Positions 1 to 5,787 of a stretch of 7,150 bases of DNA are shown in pieces. This DNA is from Acidobacteriota bacterium (GTDB lineage Bacteria; Acidobacteriota; Terriglobia; UBA7540). Below the pieces are notes generated by a model. That model saw nothing but the letters and a program-made list of their open reading frames with translations, ran no database searches and was not told the origin of the DNA. Both the position numbers and the translations under genes were made by a program. How positions within the stretch are numbered: the stretch's first letter is position 1; the number at the start of each line of letters is the position of its first letter. The DNA lies in NCBI GenBank assembly GCA_003165615.1, contig PLWR01000480.1, positions 415 to 7,564 on the forward strand, given 5' to 3'.

Positions 1-120
1 GCCCAGAACATGAAGAGTGTCCGCCAAGTAGTGGACAGTCTCACCCGCGTGCTGGAAGGCAAAGACGTCTCTGACCTGGTGGCGATGGCCAAAGCCGAAC
101 CTTCCCCCAGCATCAGGTAA
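1..120 (+). CDS. C-terminal end of a small protein, possibly an acyl carrier protein (partial)
   Basis: An open frame enters from the left edge and ends at TAA 118-120, giving 39 residues. It begins AQNMKSVRQVVDSLTRVLEG and ends in a polar tail (AEPSPSIR). The stretch MKSVRQVVDSLTRVLEG has the pattern of the last helix of an acyl carrier protein, where a 'TV.DVV..I' type helix closes the four-helix bundle. The serine that would carry phosphopantetheine lies outside the window, so this cannot be confirmed. The next gene, a ketoacyl synthase, begins only 24 bases downstream, and ACP-synthase pairs are common, which is the main support. It could instead be any small helical protein. Confidence 0.45.
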   Translation, partial: AQNMKSVRQVVDSLTRVLEGKDVSDLVAMAKAEPSPSIR

Positions 121-144
121 TCCACGGCATTCAAGGGGCCCATC

Positions 145-1374
145 GTGAGGAGAGTCGTCATCACCGGGATTGGAGTCTTTGCTTCCACTGGTAAGAATGC
201 TGACAGTTTTTTTGCCACGCTGGCCGAGGGGCGGTCGGCGACGCGCCGCATTCAGCAATTCGATCTTACTGAACTGAGCGTGCAGATTGCGGCGGAAGTC
301 CCCGACTATGACCCGCTCAAGTATTTCCCGGCCAAGCGCCTTGACTTGCTTGACCGCTTCAGCCAATTCGCCTTGCTGTCCGCCCAGGAAGCGATAAATT
401 CCAGCGGCATCCAGGTGCGTGATGAGGAGCGACCACGCTTTGGAGTGGTGACGGGTACCGGCATGGCGGGCGCCGCCACCTTCGACTCAGCCTATTACAA
501 CCTTTACGTGAAGCACGCGACCCGCCTGCATCCTTTTACCATCCCCAAGATCATGCACAACGCCGCCACTTCACAAATCTGCATGGAGTTCGGTGCCCAG
601 GGGCCGTCGCTGACCACCGCCACCGCTTGCTCTTCCTCCGGGCACGCGATCGGGCAAGCCTTCCACTTGATCAAACTTGGAATGGCCGACTTGATGTTGG
701 CCGGCGGGACCGAAGCGCCGATCACCTTCGGGATGCTCCGCTCGTGGGAATCGGTGCGCGTCCTGGCCAGCGGCAATGGCGATCCCAGCAAGGCCTGCCG
801 GCCTTTTTCCCTCGACCGCGAGGGATTGGTGCTTGGGGAAGGGTCGGCGATGTTTCTCTTTGAGGAACTCGAACACGCCCGGCAGCGCGGCGCCAGGATT
901 TATGGGGAGATTGCGGGTTTCGGATTAAGCTCCGACGCCAGCCATATTACCCAGCCTTCCATTGATGGTCCGGCGCGGGCGGTGCGCATGGCGCTGTGCG
1001 AAGCTGCGGTCAATCCCCAGGAGGTGGATTATATTAATGCTCACGGCACAGGCACGCGCGTTAACGACGTTACGGAAACGCAAGTCATCAAAGAGGTGTT
1101 CAGAGATCACGCCCGCCGGGTGGCCATCAGTTCCACGAAATCGATGCACGGGCACGTGATGGGGGCGACGGGAGCCGTCGAACTGGCAGCCACCATTCTG
1201 GCCATGGACCGGGGAGTCATTCCCCCCACGGCCAATTATACGCAGCCGGATCCGGAATGCGATTTGGACTATGTGCCCAATCAAGCGCGGAAAAAGTCCG
1301 TGCGCATCGCGATGTCCAATTCCTTTGCCTTCGGTGGGCTGAATGCGGTTTTGCTGGTCCGGCGGTTTGAGTAG
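145..1374 (+). CDS. beta-ketoacyl-ACP synthase (KAS II / FabF-like)
   Basis: A thiolase-fold condensing enzyme of 409 residues, the usual full length for FabF-type synthases. It would catalyse decarboxylative Claisen condensation of an acyl-thioester with malonyl-ACP in the cytoplasm. The catalytic set is complete: Cys162 in TACSSS, His300 in NAHGTGT, and Lys332 and His337 in STKSMHGH; the C-terminal SNSFAFGGLN loop is present at 391-400. The nucleophile context is TACSSS, as in type I polyketide synthases, rather than the ACATG of housekeeping FabF, so a specialised role is more likely than bulk fatty acid synthesis. The start is GTG at 145, preceded by AAGGGG (133-138) with a 6-base spacer; the protein then begins MRRVVITGIG as the family does. 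The upstream frame ends 24 bases earlier, consistent with an operon. The family is certain; the product chain is not. Confidence 0.95.
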   Translation: MRRVVITGIGVFASTGKNADSFFATLAEGRSATRRIQQFDLTELSVQIAAEVPDYDPLKYFPAKRLDLLDRFSQFALLSAQEAINSSGIQVRDEERPRFGVVTGTGMAGAATFDSAYYNLYVKHATRLHPFTIPKIMHNAATSQICMEFGAQGPSLTTATACSSSGHAIGQAFHLIKLGMADLMLAGGTEAPITFGMLRSWESVRVLASGNGDPSKACRPFSLDREGLVLGEGSAMFLFEELEHARQRGARIYGEIAGFGLSSDASHITQPSIDGPARAVRMALCEAAVNPQEVDYINAHGTGTRVNDVTETQVIKEVFRDHARRVAISSTKSMHGHVMGATGAVELAATILAMDRGVIPPTANYTQPDPECDLDYVPNQARKKSVRIAMSNSFAFGGLNAVLLVRRFE

Positions 1375-1513
1375 AACCGGAACACATGGCACGGGGCACG
1401 GGAATCGGAACGCGGGCCTCAGGTTTCGGATCCAACCTGTGGTCTAAGGTAATCGGACAAGCGCAGCCGGGGAATGGGATTTTCGCCCGTGTCCCGTATC
1501 CCATGTCCCGAAC
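1374..1513. repeat. inverted heptamer-repeat element 1, between synthase and glycosyltransferase
   Basis: Most of the 153-base gap is built of 7-bp units in two opposed arms. The left arm (1374-1415) reads as six consecutive G-rich heptamers, including GGCACGG twice (1388-1401), then GAATCGG and AACGCGG. The right arm (1486-1513) reads as four C-rich heptamers: CCCGTGT, CCCGTAT, CCCATGT and CCCGAAC. The arms are imperfect reverse complements (GGCACGGG against CCCGTGT). The central 70 bases hold a small hairpin, CAGGTT (1420-1425) with AACCTG (1434-1439). The left arm begins at the synthase stop codon. No convincing gene or promoter is seen here. Confidence 0.75.
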
Positions 1514-1527
1514 TCGGAGTCTTCTCA

Positions 1528-2715
1528 ATGATTCAGAAGCGTGTTTGCATTTTGACCCTCGGGGTAAGCACGGGACGCCTGCGTGCCTCCGAGTCGGTGC
1601 AACGCGCTCTGTATGACGGTAATGATCCCATTGAAGTGAAGGTTGTGGATGCTCTCGATTCCGTTCGCAGGTGGTTCCACTGGCTTTATCGGGCCCCTTA
1701 CGGATGGACTTTGCGGAACGCCCCGTGGCTATGGCGGTTGGTGTTTGGACGCCGCCACCCCAATCGGTGCTATTCCACGGCTCCTGATTGGGTTTTTCGG
1801 CGTGCCTGGCGGGACGTTTTGCTCCAGATGAAAAGCTATGCTCCCCAATTGGTGATTGTCACGGAAAGTGGAGCGGCAGAAATCGCTGCCTTGGGGCGTC
1901 GCGAAGGGTGGTTCAACGCGCCCATTCTGGCCGTGCAAACCGATTTTCACACCGAGCCTCCCTGGGTGCAATCGGAGATCGATGCTTATTGCGTGGCCAG
2001 TGAGGAAGCACGTGGGCAACTGATTGGATGGGGTGTCCTGCCCAATCGGGTTTTGCTTTGCGGCATTCCCATTGATCCGGTGTTTGCCTTGCCCTTTGAC
2101 AAGAATGAATTGATGAAGGCTCTGGGCCTGGACGCGCGCCTGCCCGTGGTGCTGGTGATGGGGGGCGGAATGGGGCCGGTGCCCCTCGATAACGTGGTGT
2201 CAAGTCTCGAACTTTGCGACGCGCCCATGCAGGTGGTGGCGGTGGCCGGCCGCGACCGCAACCTTCGCCAGCGGATGGAATCGCTGCGCGGGCGGCTGGC
2301 CATGGACCTCCATCTGTTTGGCTGGACGGATAATGTGCCGGAACTGATGGCGGTTTCCGATATTTTGATCACCAAACCGGGCGGTCTCACCGCGGCGGAA
2401 GCGCTGGCCGCGGGATTGCCGATGATTCTGACTCATCCCATTCCCGGGCCGGAGGAGCGGCACGTTCGTTACCTGGGCCAAAATGGGTTGGCTCTGCACG
2501 CCGAGACTTTGCGCGATATCCCGCGCCTGGCATCATGGCTGCTCTCCAGCCCCGAAGAACTCAACGAAATTCGGCATCGCGCCCGTGAGTGGTCGCGTCC
2601 CGACGCCGCGCACGCCATTGCCCAAGTGGCCTTGGCATTGCTGGAAAAAGCCACCTATATCGATTTGCTCGCGACGCCCCCGCCGCGCTCCGGTGAGTCG
2701 GCATATTTAATGTAG
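1528..2715 (+). CDS. MGDG synthase / UgtP-type glycosyltransferase (GT28-like fold)
   Basis: A 395-residue GT-B glycosyltransferase of the family that adds galactose or glucose to diacylglycerol at the inner membrane face. The acceptor-side domain has QTDFHTEPPW (137-146) and CVASEEARGQL (155-165), matching the family's TDF...H and VASEE segments. CGIPIDPVF (178-186) matches the GIP.d..F linker. The C-terminal nucleotide-sugar domain has LVMGGGMG (209-216), LFGWTDNV (263-270) and ITKPGGLTAAEALAAGLP (281-298), its best signature. The N-terminal GGGH motif, normally before RAS, is replaced: residues 11-21 read LGVSTGRLRAS, putting Leu18 where His is expected. No membrane segment is evident. The ATG at 1528 is chosen over an in-frame ATG at 1474 because GGAG (1516-1519) lies 8 bases upstream and the protein then starts directly with the first beta strand (MIQKRVCILT); the longer form would translate the repeat element. 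The acceptor need not be diacylglycerol. Confidence 0.85.
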   Translation: MIQKRVCILTLGVSTGRLRASESVQRALYDGNDPIEVKVVDALDSVRRWFHWLYRAPYGWTLRNAPWLWRLVFGRRHPNRCYSTAPDWVFRRAWRDVLLQMKSYAPQLVIVTESGAAEIAALGRREGWFNAPILAVQTDFHTEPPWVQSEIDAYCVASEEARGQLIGWGVLPNRVLLCGIPIDPVFALPFDKNELMKALGLDARLPVVLVMGGGMGPVPLDNVVSSLELCDAPMQVVAVAGRDRNLRQRMESLRGRLAMDLHLFGWTDNVPELMAVSDILITKPGGLTAAEALAAGLPMILTHPIPGPEERHVRYLGQNGLALHAETLRDIPRLASWLLSSPEELNEIRHRAREWSRPDAAHAIAQVALALLEKATYIDLLATPPPRSGESAYLM

Positions 2716-2941
2716 AAGGACGTCCCTTGTCCTTTGTCATTGGTCCTTGGTCCGTTGCAACGGTGGTTGTCCAGGATTTTCCAGCGATTTGCTGGCTTTC
2801 GAATGGTTTGAAAACGCTGGATTGTGAGTATTCGCACCCAAGTAGTGGGGCGCGCCACGGACAAAGGACCAAGGACCAAGGACCAAGGACTAAGGACTAA
2901 GGACCAAGGACCAAGGACTAAGGACTAAGGACTAAGGACTA
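2716..2941. repeat. inverted heptamer-repeat element 2, between glycosyltransferase and ligase
   Basis: The 226-base gap has two opposed arms of 7-bp units around a roughly 100-base centre. The left arm (2724-2758) is pyrimidine-rich: CCCTTGT, CCTTTGT, CATTGGT, CCTTGGT and CCGTTGC. The right arm (2857-2940) is purine-rich: ACGGACA and then eleven AAGGACY units. Aligned by hand, the reverse complement of 2721-2755 matches 2857-2891 at 29 of 35 positions, so the transcript could form a long stem. The centre (2759-2856) has only a minor hairpin, CCAGC-GATTT-GCTGG, and no convincing gene or promoter. Confidence 0.88.
2864..2940 (+). promoter_or_regulatory. eleven tandem AAGGACY heptamers serving as Shine-Dalgarno array
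   Basis: Eleven exact 7-bp units, AAGGACC or AAGGACT, run without interruption up to one base before the ATG at 2942. The last base of successive units reads C C C T T C C T T T T. Units 2-5 (2871-2898) and 6-9 (2899-2926) are an identical 28-bp duplication, suggesting growth by block duplication. Each unit contains AAGGA, a Shine-Dalgarno core. The last copy leaves 3 bases to the start codon and the one before leaves 10, either side of the usual spacing, and no other ribosome-binding site is present. The ligase is therefore presumably translated from this array. Confidence 0.8.
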
Positions 2942-4255
2942 ATGTTTAGTAATGCCCGCAAACTCTTTGAACGCGCCGTGATTGGCGATTCCGTGCCGGC
3001 CCTGGTCCGTTGGGGCAAACACGTTCCCCCCTCGGTGATTCAGAGAATTCGGACCGATGCGTTTGTGGAGGTCGTGCGTTACTGCGCCGAGCACCAGAAG
3101 TTTTTCGCGCGCAAATTGCGCGAGCACGGTATTGACCCCAGGCGTGTCCGCCGTCCCGAGGATTTGGGCGATATTTTCACCACTCCCGAGGATTTGCGCA
3201 CGCTCCCCGCGGAAGATTTTCTCTGCCGCGAGCCGGAACTGGTATTTGAAACCACCGGAACTTCCGGCGGCCCCAAGCGGGTCTACTATTCCTACCAAGA
3301 ACTGGATTTTGCCGCTCGTTACGAAGCGGCGGGACTTTATGAAAACGGCGTTCGACCCGGGGCCCGCGTAGTTTGCACGTTTGATGCGGGGTATTGGTTC
3401 AGCAGTTGGGTCACCTTCCTGGCCTGCAAAAAGCTGGGGGTGTTTTGCTCCGCCGTTGGCAAGCCCCATCCCCGCGAGGTTTACTCGCGCATGGCCGATT
3501 ACCGGTACGACGTAATTTCGGCGGACCCCACGTGGCTCGTCAGCTTCAGTGAAATTGCGGAGAAGGAAGGCACTTTTCCCCTGCGCCTGATTATGGCCGC
3601 CGGCGACCGCATGACGGATGTGTATCGCCACTATGTGGAGAGCGTCTGGCAGTGCCCGGTCCTTCTCGCCTATGGCTCCACCGAAGTGGGTGGGGCGGGC
3701 ATGGAATGCCGGCGCCAGGACGGATATCATCTCGACGATTTCAATATTTACTTCGAGATCCTCGACCCGGATGAGAACGGTTATGGCGAGCTGGTGGGGA
3801 CCACGCTTTCACGTCGCACCATGCCCTTCATTCGTTACCGGGTTCACGACGTGACCCGGTTCATTGACGCGCCTTGCCCCTGCGGCGCTCCCCTGCGGCG
3901 CATCGAGCGCATCCGCGGCCGCCGCGACGAGATGGTGGTGATGGGCGCAGGGAATATGTATCCGGAGATTTTTGAGCGTGTCCTGCACGACGTGAAGGGC
4001 ATTGCTGAGAACTGGCAGGTGGTCGTCCGCCAGGAAGGCCTGCACGATATTTTGGAGTTCCGCCTGGAACTGACCAATGGCGTCAGCGCCTCCACCGTCC
4101 AGGCGGCGATTGAGGCAAGTCTCCAGACCCTTTATCCCGATGTCTGGGCGAACCAGGCCTGCGGGATGTACCAACTCAGCTTCCGCTTTCTTCCTCTTGG
4201 CAGCATCGAGCAGGGAAGGAAGCCAAGACGGCTCCTCGACGAGCGGGCGGCTTGA
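2942..4255 (+). CDS. phenylacetate-CoA ligase-like adenylate-forming enzyme (PaaK family)
   Basis: A 437-residue member of the ANL adenylating superfamily, with length and layout like PaaK/CoF390-synthetase proteins. It should activate a carboxylic acid with ATP to an acyl-adenylate and then pass it to CoA or a carrier thiol. Motifs in order: the phosphate-binding loop ETTGTSGGPKR (103-113), the adenine-side YGSTEVGG (244-251), RYRVHDVTRF (298-307) with the Asp expected to hold ribose, and the hinge region GRRDEM (326-331). A PaaK-type cysteine pair, CPCG, lies at 312-315. The small C-terminal domain carries QGRKPRRLLDER, where Lys427 is the likely catalytic lysine. The protein looks intact. 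The start is set by the AAGGACY array ending one base upstream. Its place between a glycosyltransferase and a phosphatase fits a biosynthetic role better than phenylacetate breakdown, since no paa degradation genes are nearby. The substrate cannot be read from the sequence. Confidence 0.88.
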   Translation: MFSNARKLFERAVIGDSVPALVRWGKHVPPSVIQRIRTDAFVEVVRYCAEHQKFFARKLREHGIDPRRVRRPEDLGDIFTTPEDLRTLPAEDFLCREPELVFETTGTSGGPKRVYYSYQELDFAARYEAAGLYENGVRPGARVVCTFDAGYWFSSWVTFLACKKLGVFCSAVGKPHPREVYSRMADYRYDVISADPTWLVSFSEIAEKEGTFPLRLIMAAGDRMTDVYRHYVESVWQCPVLLAYGSTEVGGAGMECRRQDGYHLDDFNIYFEILDPDENGYGELVGTTLSRRTMPFIRYRVHDVTRFIDAPCPCGAPLRRIERIRGRRDEMVVMGAGNMYPEIFERVLHDVKGIAENWQVVVRQEGLHDILEFRLELTNGVSASTVQAAIEASLQTLYPDVWANQACGMYQLSFRFLPLGSIEQGRKPRRLLDERAA

Positions 4256-4350
4256 AGGATTAAAGTGTAAAGAGTAGAGGTTAAAGAATGAGAGGCTTCG
4301 TTTTTAGCCCTTACCCTTTAACCTTCCGACGGACAAAGGACAAAGAAATT
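4255..4350. repeat. inverted heptamer-repeat element 3, between ligase and phosphatase
   Basis: The 95-base gap is again mostly 7-bp units. The left arm (4255-4289) is AAGGATT, AAAGTGT, AAAGAGT, AGAGGTT and AAAGAAT, its first base being the last base of the ligase stop codon. The right arm (4308-4328) is CCCTTAC, CCTTTAA and CCTTCCG. A perfect 9-bp inverted pair, AGGTTAAAG (4278-4286) and CTTTAACCT (4316-4324), links the arms across 29 bases. Then follow the direct units ACGGACA (4329-4335) and AAGGACA (4336-4342), which share the 13-base word ACGGACAAAGGAC with element 2. The last of these supplies the phosphatase ribosome-binding site (AAAGGA, 4335-4340, 10 bases before ATG 4351). Confidence 0.75.
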
Positions 4351-5091
4351 ATGACAAACTTAACGCGTGATGCGGCCGAGGGTGAATTGAGCCCGGTAAT
4401 TTTTTGTGATTTTGACGGGACCATCACGCAGCTTGACGTGACCGACCAGATTCTGTCGCAGCTTGCGCATCCCTCCTGGCGCGAAATCGAACAGCAATGG
4501 ATGCAGGGGCTGATTGGCTCGCGGGAGTGCCTGGAGCGGCAGATCGCCCTGGTGGACGCTCCGGTGGGGGAACTTCAATCGGTCATTGACGCCGTTCCGA
4601 TCGACCAGGAGTTCGGGGCCTTTTGCAAATTTGCGCGCCAGAAGCGGCTGCCGCTCTACATCCTCAGCGACGGATTCGATTATGTGATTCGACGCGTCCT
4701 CAAGCGCGCCGGCGTTGACCGGCAATTCAAGAGTGGTAAGAACCTGTTTGCGAGCGCGCTGCGCCTGGAGGGCCGCCGGTTGGCCCCTTCCTTCCCGCAC
4801 TTACCCGAGCCTTGCGCGCACGGGTGCGCGACCTGCAAAGCGGCCCTCGTCCGCCGCCTGCGGGAAGGCCGGCGCCCCGTCATCTTTATCGGTGATGGCA
4901 TGTCAGACCGTTTCGCCGTGGAGAATGCCGACGTGGTGATTGCCAAACGGCATTTGCTGGCGCACTGCCGGGAGAACGGCATCGCCTGCCATCCTTTCGA
5001 GACTTTTAAGGACGTCCAGGTAACGCTGGAGAAGTTGCTGGCCCCGGCGCCCGTCCGGCGATACCGCCAGGCCATTGCCGCGGTGTCATGA
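4351..5091 (+). CDS. HAD-superfamily phosphatase (MtnX / SerB-like, subfamily IB)
   Basis: A 246-residue haloacid-dehalogenase-fold phosphatase, expected to hydrolyse a small phosphomonoester in the cytoplasm through a phospho-aspartate. All four motifs are present: motif I DFDGT with nucleophile Asp20 and acid/base Asp22, motif II Ser106 in YILSDGFD, motif III Lys163 in TCKAALVRRL, and motif IV GDGMSD with Asp182 and Asp186. The helical insert after motif I is typical of the phosphoserine-phosphatase/MtnX branch. A cysteine cluster CAHGCATC (155-162) sits just before the motif III lysine, where MtnX-like enzymes often carry cysteines before the lysine. The ATG at 4351 is preferred over ATG 4288, which would add 21 residues read from the repeat element and lacks a family-like sequence. 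Its context suggests dephosphorylation of a pathway intermediate rather than methionine salvage; no other salvage gene is visible. Confidence 0.88.
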   Translation: MTNLTRDAAEGELSPVIFCDFDGTITQLDVTDQILSQLAHPSWREIEQQWMQGLIGSRECLERQIALVDAPVGELQSVIDAVPIDQEFGAFCKFARQKRLPLYILSDGFDYVIRRVLKRAGVDRQFKSGKNLFASALRLEGRRLAPSFPHLPEPCAHGCATCKAALVRRLREGRRPVIFIGDGMSDRFAVENADVVIAKRHLLAHCRENGIACHPFETFKDVQVTLEKLLAPAPVRRYRQAIAAVS

Positions 5092-5110
5092 CCCAAACCG
5101 CTGTTTTGGG
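5092..5110 (+). terminator. weak hairpin after the phosphatase gene
   Basis: Directly after the phosphatase stop codon, CCCAAA (5092-5097) can pair with TTTGGG (5105-5110) around a 7-base loop. No clear T-tract follows, so this is at best a weak terminator or an RNA end-stabilising hairpin. It falls where the biosynthetic genes give way to the accessory block. Confidence 0.25.
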
Positions 5111-5133
5111 GTTTCGAGAAAGGAGAGATACTG

Positions 5134-5646
5134 ATGCTACAGGAAGACAAAGCGTTCCTTAACCTGGCAGGAGAGTTCGCTGTCGCATCCGAATTGAACC
5201 GAAGGCGAGTTCTCGCGTCTGTAACTTACGGCGCGTCTAAGTGTGCTGACGTTTTCGCGCTTAGCCCGGATATGACTCAGGTGGTTCGCATCGAGGTCAA
5301 AGCGACGAATCCCAAGAAAAAGACAACATGGCTCATCGGGGAAAGAGGCACCAGATCCAGCGTTGCCGAGGATGTTTTCTGGGTATTTGTGCTGTTCCCT
5401 GCCGCGCCGGACGGGACATCTGCCGACGATGCGCAGCGCAGAGCAGAAGCGCCCCGTTTTTTTGTTCTGTCCCGGAAGGAGGTCTACGAAGCTTTTAGGA
5501 AAGGGGTTGATGACTTTAATCAACGCCGTAAAGACCGCGGTAAGGGACCTTTTGAGGGTCTCGGTGTCCCAGGCGTGAGGCTTGATGACATCAAGTCGCA
5601 TGAAGGCAAGTGGCAAAAGATCACCTCGCGCTTGCAATCCCCTTGA
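5134..5646 (+). CDS. small PD-(D/E)XK nuclease-like protein, function unknown
   Basis: A soluble 170-residue protein with no signal peptide or membrane segment. Residues 12-56 fit the restriction-endonuclease-like core: a leading helix with Glu14 and Glu20 (AGEFAVASELNRRR), then Asp39 in CADVFAL, then the strand VVRIEVKAT carrying Glu54-Val-Lys56. This gives D-(14 residues)-E-x-K, the metal-binding arrangement of the PD-(D/E)XK fold, and the opening resembles small 'GE.AVA.EL..RG' endonuclease-like proteins. It may cut or bind nucleic acid; orphan members also occur near defence and mobile genes. The second half (110-170) is charged and not recognised. The start is well supported by AAAGGAG (5119-5125), 8 bases before ATG. 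It is followed by a toxin-antitoxin pair, which suggests acquisition as an accessory module. The fold assignment rests on a short motif read by eye. Confidence 0.6.
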   Translation: MLQEDKAFLNLAGEFAVASELNRRRVLASVTYGASKCADVFALSPDMTQVVRIEVKATNPKKKTTWLIGERGTRSSVAEDVFWVFVLFPAAPDGTSADDAQRRAEAPRFFVLSRKEVYEAFRKGVDDFNQRRKDRGKGPFEGLGVPGVRLDDIKSHEGKWQKITSRLQSP

Positions 5647-5687
5647 TGCTGCTTGAGTAACACAGGAGCAGAACACCATCTTAAGCG

Positions 5688-5716
5688 GTGTCACATTGAT
5701 AGGGCGGGGTTATAAT
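5688..5716 (+). promoter_or_regulatory. candidate sigma-70 promoter of the toxin-antitoxin pair
   Basis: A perfect -10 hexamer TATAAT lies at 5711-5716. With a 17-base spacer, the -35 position (5688-5693) reads GTGTCA, four of six matches to TTGACA. It falls in the 141-base gap between the nuclease-like gene and the antitoxin, about 70 bases before the antitoxin ATG. Such pairs usually repress their own promoter; no clear operator palindrome was identified. Confidence 0.5.
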
Positions 5717-5787
5717 AAGTTCGTGGCGGAACTGGATCATGAAATTGCGGACTTGGAAGGAATGAGCAAGGATGGGAAGATTCAGCC

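Noticed and set aside
1474..1527. Longer start for the glycosyltransferase
   Set aside because: The extra 18 residues would be read from the heptamer repeats and precede the natural first beta strand; ATG 1528 has its own GGAG site.
2808..2834. Promoter in the centre of element 2 (TTGAAA ... TATTCG)
   Set aside because: The -10 match is only about three of six and the spacer is 15 bases, too weak to support.
2864..2940. CRISPR array
   Set aside because: The units are only 7 bp and directly abutting with no spacers, and no cas gene is present.
2939..3730. 263-codon minus-strand open frame
   Set aside because: It lies wholly antisense to the ligase, whose motifs are intact and in the right order; its translation shows no recognisable domain.
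4288..4350. Longer start for the phosphatase
   Set aside because: The added 21 residues come from repeat element 3; AAAGGA 10 bases before ATG 4351 gives a better start.
5137..5694. 185-codon minus-strand open frame
   Set aside because: It antisenses the nuclease-like gene, which has a strong ribosome-binding site and a motif; the antisense translation has no recognisable domain.
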